Assembly: GCA_015179025.1 (NCBI GenBank)
Contig: WHUX01000080.1
Location: forward strand, 1 to 64,000
Direction of reading: 5' to 3'
Length of the DNA stretch: 64,000 bases
Origin: Terfezia claveryi
Taxonomy: Eukaryota > Ascomycota > Pezizomycetes > Pezizales > Pezizaceae
Part shown: in pieces, positions 34,184 to 44,485 of the stretch
How positions within the stretch are numbered: position 1 is the first letter of the stretch
How the letters are laid out: every line of letters starts with the position of its first letter
Translations under genes and position numbers: made by a program
Notes under the pieces: generated by a model
Seen by the model: the letters and a program-made list of their open reading frames with translations, nothing else
Databases searched by the model: none
Told to the model about the DNA's origin: nothing

Positions 34184-34509
34184 TGTTGAATGATAACCCG
34201 CTGGCAAGGCTGGATGTGGACATACATGTGAAGGATATGAGGATTGCGCGGACAGGCTGGATGCGGACATACATGTGAAGGATATGAGGATTGCACGGAC
34301 AGGCTGCATGCGGACATACATATAAAGGATATGAGGATTGCGTGGAGGATTGCGTGATTGTATGAATGCGGAGGAAGTGAAGGATCTGCTGTGTCCGGAT
34401 ATGGTTAAAAGGGCACATTACTGCTGTCACATTGTTGTTATTGCTGGGTTGATGTTCATGTATTTAATGAGGCCTTGGACGTCCCAGTAGATGGCTATGG
34501 AATCATCGG
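34184..34509 (+). repeat. Copia 3' LTR, first part
   Basis: Preceded by the purine tract AATTAGGGGGGCA. Matches 29613-29938 and is interrupted at 34509 after ATCGG, the target duplication of Gypsy C. Confidence 0.9.
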
Positions 34510-35077
34510 TGTAACGAGGGCTCTGGGGGACAAGGCGACCAAGGGGTACGCCGGGGAAGTGGCAAGGGGCAATCGCACACGTAGGAGCGCTACGTGTGTG
34601 ATCGGGGGAAAGGCTAGGGTAAGACACACGTAGGAATGCTACGTGTGTGACTAGGGGAAGGCTGGGACGGGGGCAAGGGCAAGAGGCAAGGGAGGCAGCT
34701 GGGCTGCAGAGACAAGGCGAGGCAAGGCAAGGAGGTGCACAAGGGAGATGCCCCAACGTGGAGAGAAGCAAGGCTCTGTATTGGATATACAAGACGTTGG
34801 ATGGGGATCCAACGAGAGGGCGGAGGGACGAAGATATATATACATGATTCCAGGCCAAGGCCGTGGAAGGAATAAGCTTCCCGAGATCCCTATCTCGGAA
34901 GTTAAGATAACAATCACCCATCGACGACACCCGAACAAGCCTGTTCGAGTGTCAAAACAGCACGACACCCGAACAAGCCTGTTCGAGTGTCAAATCAAGA
35001 CTACAATCAACAATAACGAGAGTCGGACGGAATCCCGTCTGACTCTCAAACCCGGCTAGGGAAGGACGGTTGTGACA
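34510..35077 (-). repeat. Gypsy C 3' LTR (568 bp)
   Basis: On the minus strand it begins TGTCACAACCGTCCTTCCC and ends CTCGTTACA. It contains two copies of a CGACACCCGAACAAGCCTGT unit (34925-35005) absent from Gypsy A. Preceded on the minus strand by CCTAAAGGGGGGATAG, the polypurine tract. Confidence 0.92.
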
Positions 35078-35270
35078 CTATCCCCCCTTTAGGCTCGGAG
35101 CCCCAGCGACGAAAGACAAGGCGAAAGGCAAGACAAAAACAAACAAACAAAACAGGCGACTAAACCAATAACCCATAACACAACCCCAACGCCGGAAGTA
35201 CGTACCAACAATAATCCCAACAACAACGACAATAATAACCCTAATAACCAATTCCAGGACGACAAGAACA

Positions 35271-38200
35271 TCATTGGGCGGGGCGAGGCTTCCGGGGGTA
35301 ACGCTGGTGGAACAGGGTGACCAGATCCTGTGCATTCTCCAAGTCCTCTGCGGGTTGCCAGGTAGCCTCCTCGTCCCCTAACCATTTGACCTTGTACTGA
35401 ACTCGCCCATAGCGCTTCCTGGAGTCCAGTACCTCCTCAACCTCCCACTCCTCTTCACCTGCAATCACCACGGGAGGAGGTGGGGGGTGCTTTTGCTCGG
35501 GGAGGGGATCGTTGGCGGCTGGTTCGATCTCCGAGACGTGAACGACCGGGTGGCGTTTGATGTCTTTAGGGAACTTCAACCGGTAGGCGTGAGTGCCCAC
35601 ATTCCCCAATATCTCATACGGCCCCAGGAACTTATGATCCAGGTTATGAGAAGGTCGTTCTGTCCGGAAGTGCCGGCTGGAGAGCCACACCTTATCCCCT
35701 GGCTGATACCTGGGGGCTGGCAACCATGAGCCGTTGGCGTACTCGGTTTGCCTGGCTTGCGCATATCCCAGCTCGGCTTTTAGGGTGGAGTGGAGCTCTG
35801 CAATTCCAGCTGCGAACTCCTTGGCCGGGGGGTGGACTCTCTGCAGGGGCGCCAGGGCATCCACGAATCTGGGGTGCCAACCGTAATTGGCCAGAAAGGG
35901 GGAGGTTTTCAAGGACTCTGAGAATTGGTTGTTTGCGGCGAACTCGCAGGTTGCCAACAAGGACACCCAATTATTCTGCTGGTGGTTGACATAGGCCCGC
36001 AGATATTGTTCCATGATAGCATTCATCCTTTCTGACTGGCCATCAGTCTGGGGGTGGTAGGCTGTCGAGAGGCTTATCCTGATCCCCAAGAGCTCGCAGA
36101 ATGCTTTCCAGAATTCCGAGGTGAACTGAGGCCCTCGGTCAGATACAATAGACTCGGGGAGGCCGTGATACCGAAACACGTTGTTGAGGTTGAGATTGGC
36201 TAGCTCCGGGGCGGAGCAGGTATCCCGGCAAGGTATCACATGTCTCATTTTCGTCAGCCGATCCACCACCATCAGGATGGCATTGAATCCCGAGTCCTCC
36301 GGCAGCCCAGTTACGAAGTCCATGGTCAGATGTTGCCAGGGTCGATCCGGGATCTCCAGGGGCTTCAAGGTTCCGTAGGGGGCATGGCGTGTAGGCTTTG
36401 ATCGTTTACAGGTATGGCAGTTCCGCACATACCTTTCCACGTCTTTTCGCTGATCGATCCAGGTGTATTGCCTACTCAAGAGCTCTAACGTCTTAGCCAC
36501 TCCAGGGTGCCCAGCAGCCAGGGTGTCGTGGTGTTCTTTAATAAGCCGTAACCACAGTTCGCTGTCCGGTACATAGAGACGGTCCAGGTGGTATAGGAGG
36601 CCGTCCTGGATGGTGCATTCGGCTAGGGAAATCTTGGTATGACGACGTTGTCCAGATTCCAATGCGGCAATGATGTCCTTAGCCAGGGGGTCCTCCTCAT
36701 ACGCTTGTCGCACCTGTTGCTGGAGACCAGCTCCGGCGTCAGCAACAGTATCAGCATCAGCCAGACCATTGGCTGCCAAATCGAGATTTTCCGGCTTCAG
36801 TACCACCTGATTCTGGTATTTCAGCCTTTCATCCCCTCCTTTAGGGAGGTCTCCTGATCTCCTGGTCAATGCATCCGGCTTGCCACCAGCCTTCCCGGGG
36901 CGGTATCTGATCTTGAAGTTAAACCGAGAGAGGAATTCCGACCACCTAGCCTGTCGGCGGTTCAACAGCTTGGTGGTGGTAAAGTACTCAAGGTTTTTAT
37001 GGTCGGAAAGTACTTCGATAATCCCCTTGGCTGACTCCAGGTGTGGCCTCCATTCCTCGAATGCCCGCACGATGGCCATCAGCTCCTTGTCGTAGATCTC
37101 GTAGTTGCACTCAGCTGGGGAATGCTTCTTTGAGAAATAGGCCACGGGGTGGAGGACTCCATCGACATACTGGGACAGGATTCCGGCGGAGACATAGTCG
37201 GAGGCGTCCGTTTCCATGATGCACTCGCTATTGGGGTCAAAATGAGCCAGGATTGGGGCTGAGCAGAAGGCTTCCTTGAGGTTCTGGAAGGCGGATTGGG
37301 CTTCTGGATTCCAGTGGAAGGCCCTTTTTGTCAGGTGTGAGCCAGCTTCTACCTTCGTTTTTGTCAAGGCCGTCAGGGGTGCCACGATTCTTGAGTATCC
37401 CAGGATAAATCGGCGGTAGAAGTTGGCAAATCCTAGGAAGGCTTGCACATCCTTCAAATTGGCTGGGGTTTCCCACTCTTGGATTGCAGCAACTTTGGCG
37501 GGGTCCATCCTAATACCTTCCGTGGTTATGATCAAGCCCAGGTACTTCACCTCTTGGACGTGGAATTCGCATTTTTCAGGCTTAAGGTACAATCCGGCTT
37601 GCTTCAGCTTTTCCAACACCTGCCGGACATGAATCTTGTGTTCTGCTAGGGTATCCGAATAAATCAAGATATCGTCGAGGTAAGCCGTGCAGAACACATC
37701 CAAGAAGTCTCGCAGGATGTCATTAATAAAGTGTTGGAAAGAGGCCGGGGCGTTGGTTAAGCCGAAGGGCATGACATTGTACTCGAAATGGCCATAGCGA
37801 GTTCGGAAGGCCGTTTTCCACTCCTCCCCCTCGGCAATCCGTACCAAGTTGTATGCCCCCCTCAAATCCAGTTTGGTGAACTATTTGGCCTTGGAAAGCC
37901 TGGCTAATGTCTCCTGAATTAGAGGCAGGGGATACCTGTTCTTGACCGTTATCTCTTCAGCCCCCGATAATCCACACACAACTACAGAGAACCGTCCGAT
38001 TTTTTCACAAACAGCACAGGGGCACCCGCTGGAGAAGAGCTATGGCGAATGAAGCTCTTGTTGAGGTTTTCCTCCAGGTATTTCTTCAGGGCCTCCAGCT
38101 CCAACCGGGACATTCCATAGAGGGGTCCATAAGGGGGGGTCTTGCCCTCTACCAGCGGAATTGTGTGGTCATATGGTCGATGGGGGGCAAGCTTTTCTGC

Positions 38201-38997
38201 GGCTTTTTCCGAAAATAGGTCAATGAAATCGTAGTATTCGTCTGGGACCAGGGATTTCCACTCATCCTTAGACCTTGTCTTGTTAATCTCCAGATTGATC
38301 TCATAAATTGAGAGAGTATGCGCCTTGAGCTTATGCCTCCTGGTGAGATAAGCGAAGGCCCCTGCTCCGATAAAGTTAATATTCAGGGGTTTCGCGGGGG
38401 CGGGGGATATCGGGGAAGCTAGGGGAACAGGGTTGTCAATATTGATGTGTGCGGCGGTTTGGTGTACTACCTGGGCAGGGTCCTCTACCGGGGGGGTAGT
38501 GCACATAACCCCTTAACGGCAGTTCGTGGGGCACCGCAGTGCCTCTTGCAATACCCACTGTTGAAAGTCAAGGTGTAAGAGCCAAAGTTAACGGAGACGT
38601 CATGCATTCGGAGCCAAGGAATTCCCAGAACAATGGGGTATTTGAGCTTGGTCACAAACATCGGTAGGCTCTCCGAATGGTCCCCAATGGCACTGGGCAG
38701 GCAGGCAAGATCGGTGATAGCCCCAGAAGAGATAGGGCGGCCATCAATAACATCGAGAAGGCGGGGGGTCTGGAGTTTGGCTGTTGGTATAGAGTTTTTA
38801 CTGACGAAGGTCTGATCAATGAAGGCTATCCCCGAAGCACCACAATCTATGAGAGCTGATGTTACCACTGTTTTACCATTGAATTTAACAGTTATTGGTA
38901 CTACAAAATGCTCGCCAAACAAGCGAGATTCATCAACGGACATAGGTGCGGGCAAAGAAAACGCAGACAAAGATAAATGACCCTGGGCAGGTCCCTT
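35271..38997 (-). pseudogene. pol: Gypsy C Pol: protease, RT, RNase H, integrase, chromodomain (nearly intact)
   Basis: Three overlapping pieces. 38485-38970: protease with SALIDCGASGIAFIDQTF. 37982-38506: linker to the start of RT (YGPLYGMSRLELEALKKYL). 35271-37865: an 864-residue frame with [33 protein letters not shown], the H2C2 finger (GHPGVAKTLELL...CHTCKRSKP), integrase MDFVTGLPED, SDRGPQF and GQSERMN, the WLSSRHFRTERPS C-terminal module and the chromodomain (EEEWEVEEVLDSRKRYGRVQYKVKWLGDEEATW). The first break is in a run of seven C residues where eight would keep the frame; the second is a one-base loss near 37940 plus TAG at 37881. Confidence 0.92.
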
Positions 38998-39011
38998 GCT
39001 AGTGTCAGTAA

Positions 39012-40207
39012 CTAGGCAAGGGACTCCCCTTTTCCCGACTCTTCACCAACTTCTTCGATCCGTGATTCGGATATGGCGTGGGCGGCCAGGGAGCGGTTCT
39101 TGCGGAGAGGACATGCCGCAATAAAATGGTCCCCCTTTCCGCATGCTATACACAGCCCGTTCATTCGGCGGCGATCTCTCTCCTCCTGGGTTAACCGTGG
39201 CCTACCTGCTGATAGGTCCATAGGCGCGGCACCACCTGCCACGAGAGAGGGGTGCGCGGGTTTGTTGGCCGAGGCCGGGACTTGGGCAGGCTTGGGAGTC
39301 GGTTGCTGTGGTTGGTGTTGCTGTGGCTGATGCTGGGGTTGTGGGAGACGGGGTGCTGGCCTGTACGTGGGGCGGTTGCGGAGCCGGGACATCCGCTGTT
39401 CTACCCGGGAAGCCTGGTCAATGAATTCGTCGAGGGTTTTGGCTTCCGGGAGGCTGACCATGGCCTGCTGGATTTCGTCATTTAGCCCTTCCTGGAATTG
39501 CTCCAGTTTGGACTGGTCATTCCATCGGACCTCCGCTGCCAGTCTCAAGAATTCTGCCACATAAGTGGACAGATCGGTGTTTTTCTGCCTGAGGGCTCGG
39601 AGGGCCCTACTGGCAGTGCCAACGGCATCGGGGTCCCCGAACGCCCTATCCAGGATTGTAAAAAGGGCCGAGATATCGTCAAGCTTGATCCCGGTTTCGA
39701 GGACATACGGCTGGATCTGGTCGCAAGCTTTCCCCTCCAGCAAGGCGAAAACGTATGCCAGTCGATGTTGTTCTGACGGGAATCTGGCAGAATCCCCGTT
39801 CAGCTTGAGATTGACAGCATTTTTCCAGGCTCGTAGGCGAACCCGGTCCCCATTGAACTTGGGGGGTGTTGGAATGCTTTCGGTCTTATTGCTACTGGCT
39901 GCTGTTGGTATTGCAAGGTTCCCTAGGGCGCGGCTGAGGTTTTGGACCGTAGTCCGTTCGTTGGCCAGGGCAAGGTTCAGATGGTCGAGATCGTCTGGAG
40001 GACCGTGATCTCTTCGTCGGCGGATCTCAATTTTTGTTCAGCCACGGCCAGGCTGTTGCCGAGTTCGGCCCCGATGGCATCCATGGCCTCGAAGATGTCG
40101 ATGATTTCTCGACGATAGGCATTCAATTCGTTCTGGCCTGAGGGTATAGGGGAGCTTCTCCAGGTCTGGAACCTGACGGCGGGTGGTGGGAGAGCTGCTC
40201 CTGACAT
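39012..40207 (-). pseudogene. gag: Gypsy C Gag, one frameshift
   Basis: Starts MSGAALPPPAVRFQTWRSSP at 40207. A one-base loss near 39991 (CAGACGATCTC against CAGACCGATCTC in Gypsy A) separates it from the main frame 39012-39743, which carries LEGKACDQIQPYVLETG, the WNDQSKLEQFQEGL motif, a Gln/Pro-rich linker and the knuckle CIACGKGDHFIAAC. GGGAAAA lies at 39036-39030 before the TAG, with pol in the -1 frame. Confidence 0.88.
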
Positions 40208-40243
40208 GACTGCGTACCAGTTGGTCCAAAGGATCCAACGTAG

Positions 40244-40811
40244 TGTAACGAGGGCTCTGGGGGACAAGGCGACCAAGGGGTACGCCGGGGAAGTGGCAAG
40301 GGGCAATCGCACACGTAGGAGCGCTACGTGTGTGATCGGGGGAAAGGCTAGGGTAAGACACACGTAGGAACGCTACGTGTGTGACTAGGGGAAGGCTGGG
40401 ACGGGGGCAAGGGCAAGAGGCAAGGGAGGCAGCTGGGCTGCAGAGACAAGGCGAGGCAAGGCAAGGAGGTGCACAAGGGAGATGCACCAACGTGGAGAGA
40501 AGCAAGGCCCTGTATTGGATATACAAGACGTTGGATGGGGATCCAACGAGAGGGCGGAGGGACGAAGATATATATACATGATTCCAGGCCAAGGCCGTGG
40601 AAGGAATAAGCTTCCCGAGATCCCTATCTCGGAAGCTAAGATAACAATCACCCATCGACGACACCCGAACAAGCCTGTTCGAGTGTCAAAACAGCACGAC
40701 ACCCGAACAAGCCTGTTCGAGTGTCAAATCAAGACTACAATCAACAATAACGAGAGTCGGACGGAATCCCGTCTGACTCTCAAACCCGGCTAGGGAAGGA
40801 CGGTTGTGACA
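40244..40811 (-). repeat. Gypsy C 5' LTR (568 bp)
   Basis: Same ends and length as 34510-35077. The conserved PBS region (CTACGTTGGATCC on the minus strand) follows at 40243 and below. Confidence 0.92.
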
Positions 40812-40816
40812 ATCGG

Positions 40817-40890
40817 ATTCATCAATACCTCTCTTCTCTTCATCCCATTCAGTCCTATATACTCGCACAGCTGTGTGTGGGTTTTTTACT
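40817..40890 (+). repeat. Copia 3' LTR, second part
   Basis: Matches 29939-30012 with two differences and ends GGGTTTTTTACT before the target duplication CAAAC. Confidence 0.9.
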
Positions 40891-41699
40891 CAAACTGTAC
40901 GTGAAACTGAGGTTGATGACTCACAAGCTCACTCACAAGCTCAGCTCCATACCACAACTTCGATATCTTCTACTCTACCGCCATTCAATCAGAACCAACG
41001 ATGCAACTCTGTGGACGTTGGTCTTGATGAATATCCATCTAGTCAAACTCCTGAGGTTGCTAAAAATTGTGCTAATTTGCAATCTCTTCGACGCCCTTCC
41101 CCCTCGTTTTCCCAACCGGATTCCTTTTTCCCGGTACAGCAAATCCCCAATAGTCAAAAGAGCTGTAGATCTCCAGCTGAACTCAAAGCAGCTCTGGTAC
41201 TTAGCTCACTGAGTACTATAGATAATGCTTTATCTCACACAAACTCCGGTACCCCCGTGACCTCATCACAACCTAATTCACTAAAGGTATATTCTTCCGA
41301 TTCTCAAAATGAACATATACTGATCATTTTAAATTTTTTATAGAGACAGTCTTCCTCTTCAATTGAACCACCACTGAAAAAATGTCGTGGCCGTCCTAAG
41401 AAAACCTTTACTACGATGGATGTCATACCACAATCTCAAGCCAATGTCCCAGATTGTGAATCACTAGAGAGTGATATTGATGAGACCCAATTAATGGAAG
41501 CCAGACCTGATACAATTCATATTTCTAGTACTCGCAACCATTATGGAACTCGGACTAACCGCAAATCCAGTACCAAAGTCATAGAAGAGCTGGCATATAA
41601 GCATCAAGAAACCTCTGCTAAGAACAGGATCGAGGCACTCCACAATGGGAAAGTCAAACTACAGAACAAAAAGGTTTCTGGACGGTCTCAGTGAACGTA

Positions 41700-42300
41700 G
41701 GCCAGATCTACTAAAGGTCAATAAGATTGTCGTGGCATTGTTATTTGTGTGTTTCTTGATTTGAATTTGCTTTGAGACCTTTTTTTTGCTTCTATTGGAG
41801 TCTTTTGCTAGGTTTCCATAGGGTTAAATTTGAATTTGCTTGGAGACCTTTTTTTTGCTTCTATTGGAGTCTTTTGCTAGGTTTCTGTAGGGTTAAATTT
41901 AAATTCACACAAGACATTTATATGGCTTCTATTCGAGTCTTTTGCTAGGTTTCCGTAGGGTTAAATTTAAATTCACATGAGACATTTATATGGCTTCTAT
42001 TCGAGTCCTTTGCCAGGTTTCCGTGAAGTGAATTTACATGAGATATTACATTGGCTTCTATTCGAGTCCTTTGCCAGGTTTCTGTGCAGTGAATTTACAT
42101 GAGATTTTGCATTGGCTTCTGTCACGAGCCCTAGCAGTGACTTCACTAGTGAGACCTATGTAAAGTTTCTATAGGACGGAGATCATAATACGCAAAACCT
42201 AAACAAAGTTTTGTTCGAAACCTCAAAAGGTTTATCTGAAACCACCAAAAGTTTCCAAGTAGACCTTTGGAGGTTTCCTATATAATTGTTGATACGAAAC
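41700..42300 (+). repeat. Right subterminal tandem repeats of the CACTA element
   Basis: Five to six units of about 75-80 bp between 41765 and 42125 share GGCTTCTATTCGAGTCCTTT and a GCTAGGTTTCCGTAGGGT-like phrase, and begin GAGACCTTTT or GAGACATT. Closer to the end come GAAACCT and GGTCTC motifs (42195-42325). Confidence 0.75.
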
Positions 42301-42309
42301 CTCTTTTGG

Positions 42310-42345
42310 TCTCACTCTTGAGACCTGACCAAATGAACCATAGAG
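42310..42345 (-). repeat. CACTA element right terminal inverted repeat
   Basis: Read on the minus strand: CTCTATGGTTCATTTGGTC, then AGGTCTCAAGAGTGAGACC, a small palindrome. It pairs with the left end CTCTGTGGTTCATTAGTTA. Followed by the duplication CCTG. Confidence 0.75.
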
Positions 42346-42349
42346 CCTG

Positions 42350-44317
42350 TCCCAGAACGATAATAATGGGATCCTTTACCCAGTGGCCTAATTCTCAAAG
42401 AAATACTCCCCAGCGGAGTGCAATTACGAAATCTATGATAAAGAATTAATGGCTATTGTGCGAGCATTTGAGGAATGGAGACCATACCTGGAATCGGCAA
42501 AGGGGGTTATCGAGGTCCTTTCCGACCACAAGAACCTAGAATACTTCACAACCACCAAATTGCTAAACCGCCGACAGGCTAGGTGGTCGGAATTTCTCTG
42601 GCGGTTTAACTTCAAGATAAGGTATCGGCTAGGAAAGGCTGGGGGTAAGCCGGATGCACTGACCAGGAGATCAGGAGATCTTTCTAAAGGGGGGGATGAA
42701 AGGCTGAAGTACTAGAATCAGGTAGTACTGAAACCTGAAAATCTCGACCTAGCGGTCAATAGCCTTACTGTTGCTGATGCTATTGCTGATGCTGATGCTG
42801 TTGCTGTTGCTAACGCTGATGCTGATGTTAAAGCTGAAGCGAACCCCGGAGCAGATCTCCTTCTGCAGATACGACGGGCATATGCGGAGGACGACCTGGT
42901 TAAGGATATAATCGCCGCAGTGGAGTCTGGACAGCGCCATCACACCATGATTTCCTTAGCCAAGTGCACCATTTAGAACGGCCTCCTATACCACCTAGAT
43001 CGGCTCTATATACCTGAAGGGGAGCTGCGGATGCAGCTGATTAAGGAACACTATGATACTCTGGCTGCGGGTCATCCTGGAGTAGCTAAAACATTAGAAC
43101 TACTAGCTAGGCAATATACGTAGATTGACTAATAGAAGGAAGTAGAGCAGTACATATGGAATTGCCATGTCTGCAAGCGTGCCAAACCCACCTGCCACGC
43201 TCCGTATGGTACCCTGAAGCCCCTGGAAGTCCCAGAACAACCCTGGCAACACCTGACTATGGACTTCATTACCGGATTGCCGGAAGACTTGGGATTCAAT
43301 ACCATCTTGATAGTAGTGGATCGATTAATGAAAATGAGGTATATGATACCCTGTCGAGACACCTGCTCGGCCCCAAATTGGCATCCCTCTACCTGGATAA
43401 TGTCTTCTGTTACCATGGCCTCTCAGCGTCGATTGTCTCAGACTGTAGCCCTCAGTTCATCGCCGACTTCTAGAAAACATTCTGTGAGCTGTTGGGTATT
43501 GAAGTACACCTGTCTACAGCATGCCACCCTTAGACTGATGGCCAGTCAGAACATATGAACGCTATCATGGAGCAATATCTGAGTGTGTATATCAATTACC
43601 AGCAGAATAACTGGGTTGTATTGCTGGCCACCTGCGAATTCTCTACTAACAACCACTTCTCTGAGACCCTGAAGACCTCCCCATTCCTAGCCAATTATGG
43701 CTGTCACCCTCGGTTCGTAGACTCCCTGGCACCTCTGCGCAAGGTCAGGGAGAATGCCCCTGCTAAGGAGTTTGCCATGCAGATTTCTGAACTTCCCTCT
43801 ACCATGAAAGCCGAGCTGGAATATGCGCAAGCCAGGCAAGCTGAATATTCTAATGGATTACGACTGCCAGCCCCCAGATACCAGCCAGGAGACAAGGTGT
43901 GGCTCTCTAGTCGGCACTTCCGGACAGAACGACCTTCTCGTAAGCTGGATTATAAGTTCCTGGAGCCATATGAGGTATTAGGAAATGTAGGCACTCATGC
44001 CTACCGGTTGAAGTTCCCTAAAAATATCAAATGCCACCCAGTTGTTCATGTCTCGGAGATCAAACCAGCTGTCAACGATCCTCTCCCCGGGCAAAAGCAC
44101 CCCCCACCCTCTCCTGTAGTGATTGCAGGTGAAGAGGGGTGGGAGGTTGAGGAGGTACTGGACTCCAAAAAACGCTATGGGTGAGTTTAGTATAAGGTCA
44201 AGTGGGTAGGGGATGAGGAGACTACCTGGCAACCCGCAGAGGACTTGGAGAATGTGCAGGATTTAGTTACCCTGTTCCACCAGCAATACCCCAAGAAGTC
44301 TCGCCCAATCGATTGAG
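42350..44317 (+). pseudogene. pol: Gypsy B2 Pol, RNase H to chromodomain
   Basis: Frame 2 runs from 42350 to about 43370 and frame 1 from there to 44317, with a one-base loss in CSAP(K)LAS. Many TAG/TAA codons replace TGG, CAA and CAG (for example the TWIDQQK segment reads TAG-ATT-GAC-TAA-TAG near 43120). An Ala/Asp/Val-rich repeat of GCTGATGCT triplets (42770-42845) expands the linker before the H2C2 finger. The integrase keeps SDCSPQF and GQSEHMN. Chromodomain EEGWEVEEVLDSKKRYG, with stops, then YKVKWVGDEETTW. Confidence 0.85.
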
Positions 44318-44485
44318 GTCATAACTTTGCATCCTTGTTGTTTTATCTGTTCTTGTTGTTGTTCGGAGTTGGGGTACTTGTCCTTGCTCTTGTTGTTGTT
44401 GTTGTTGTTGTTTTTTCTGTTAATTTTGCCGGTTATCATGCCCAGGCCTCCTAGTCACTGGAGCTCCAGCCTAAGAGGGGGATAG

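Larger units (their letters stand above)
34510..40811 (-). mobile_element. Gypsy C: youngest full-length chromodomain Gypsy element, minus strand
   Basis: 6302 bp, with 568 bp LTRs at 34510-35077 and 40244-40811 that differ at about four sites. ATCGG flanks it perfectly (34505-34509, 40812-40816). It belongs to the family of Gypsy A (TGTCACAACC LTR start) but has a tandem duplication of an ACACCCGAACAAGCCTGTTC unit in each LTR. Its coding region needs only a few single-base corrections (near 39991, 38490, 37940) and one TAG (37881-37883, TGG expected), so it may have been active recently. Confidence 0.94.
29613..40890 (+). mobile_element. Ty1/Copia retrotransposon, its 3' LTR split by Gypsy C
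   Basis: 5' LTR 29613-30012 (400 bp), a single gag-pol frame, and a 3' LTR in two pieces (34184-34509 and 40817-40890) that also sum to 400 bp. CAAAC flanks both ends (29608-29612, 40891-40895). The domain order is integrase before RT, the Copia order. The two LTRs differ at about seven positions. Without Gypsy C the element is about 4.97 kb. Confidence 0.93.
26465..41694 (+). pseudogene. AT-hook protein ORF of the CACTA element, split by TRIM and Copia insertions
   Basis: Three pieces share one frame: about 26,465-27,489, 29,285-29,612 and 40,896-41,694. Removal of 1795 bp and 11,283 bp (inserts plus duplications) restores it. The middle region contains PVSEDNEEPELIRHTL, SESQRLAIWSGCNPND and a Lys/Arg-rich segment EQKRSCIRKIFKAAEAKYRF. 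The third piece is Ser/Pro/Gln-rich and ends with an AT-hook, KKCRGRPKKTF (about 41,380), and the tail NRIEALHNGKVKLQNKKVSG. Stops include TAA near 26815, TAG near 26900, TGA 27075, several in 29,487-29,605 and TAG 41,341. A DNA-binding accessory role is inferred from the AT-hook only. Confidence 0.55.
15663..42345. mobile_element. Large CACTA/Plavaka-like (CMC) DNA transposon, hosting nested retroelements, inserted in Gypsy B2
   Basis: Left end CTCTGTGGTTCATTAGTTA and right end, reverse-complemented, CTCTATGGTTCATTTGGTC form imperfect terminal inverted repeats. A related terminus at 54987 starts CACTGTGGTTCATT, so the ancestral end was probably CACTG, typical of CMC elements. CCTG flanks both sides (15659-15662, 42346-42349). 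The insert is 26,683 bp; without the TRIM and the Copia-plus-Gypsy C nest it is about 13.6 kb, and without the foldback element about 12 kb. It carries a minus-strand Tnp2-type transposase, two plus-strand ORFs, and repeated GAGACC motifs near both ends and internally. Confidence 0.8.
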
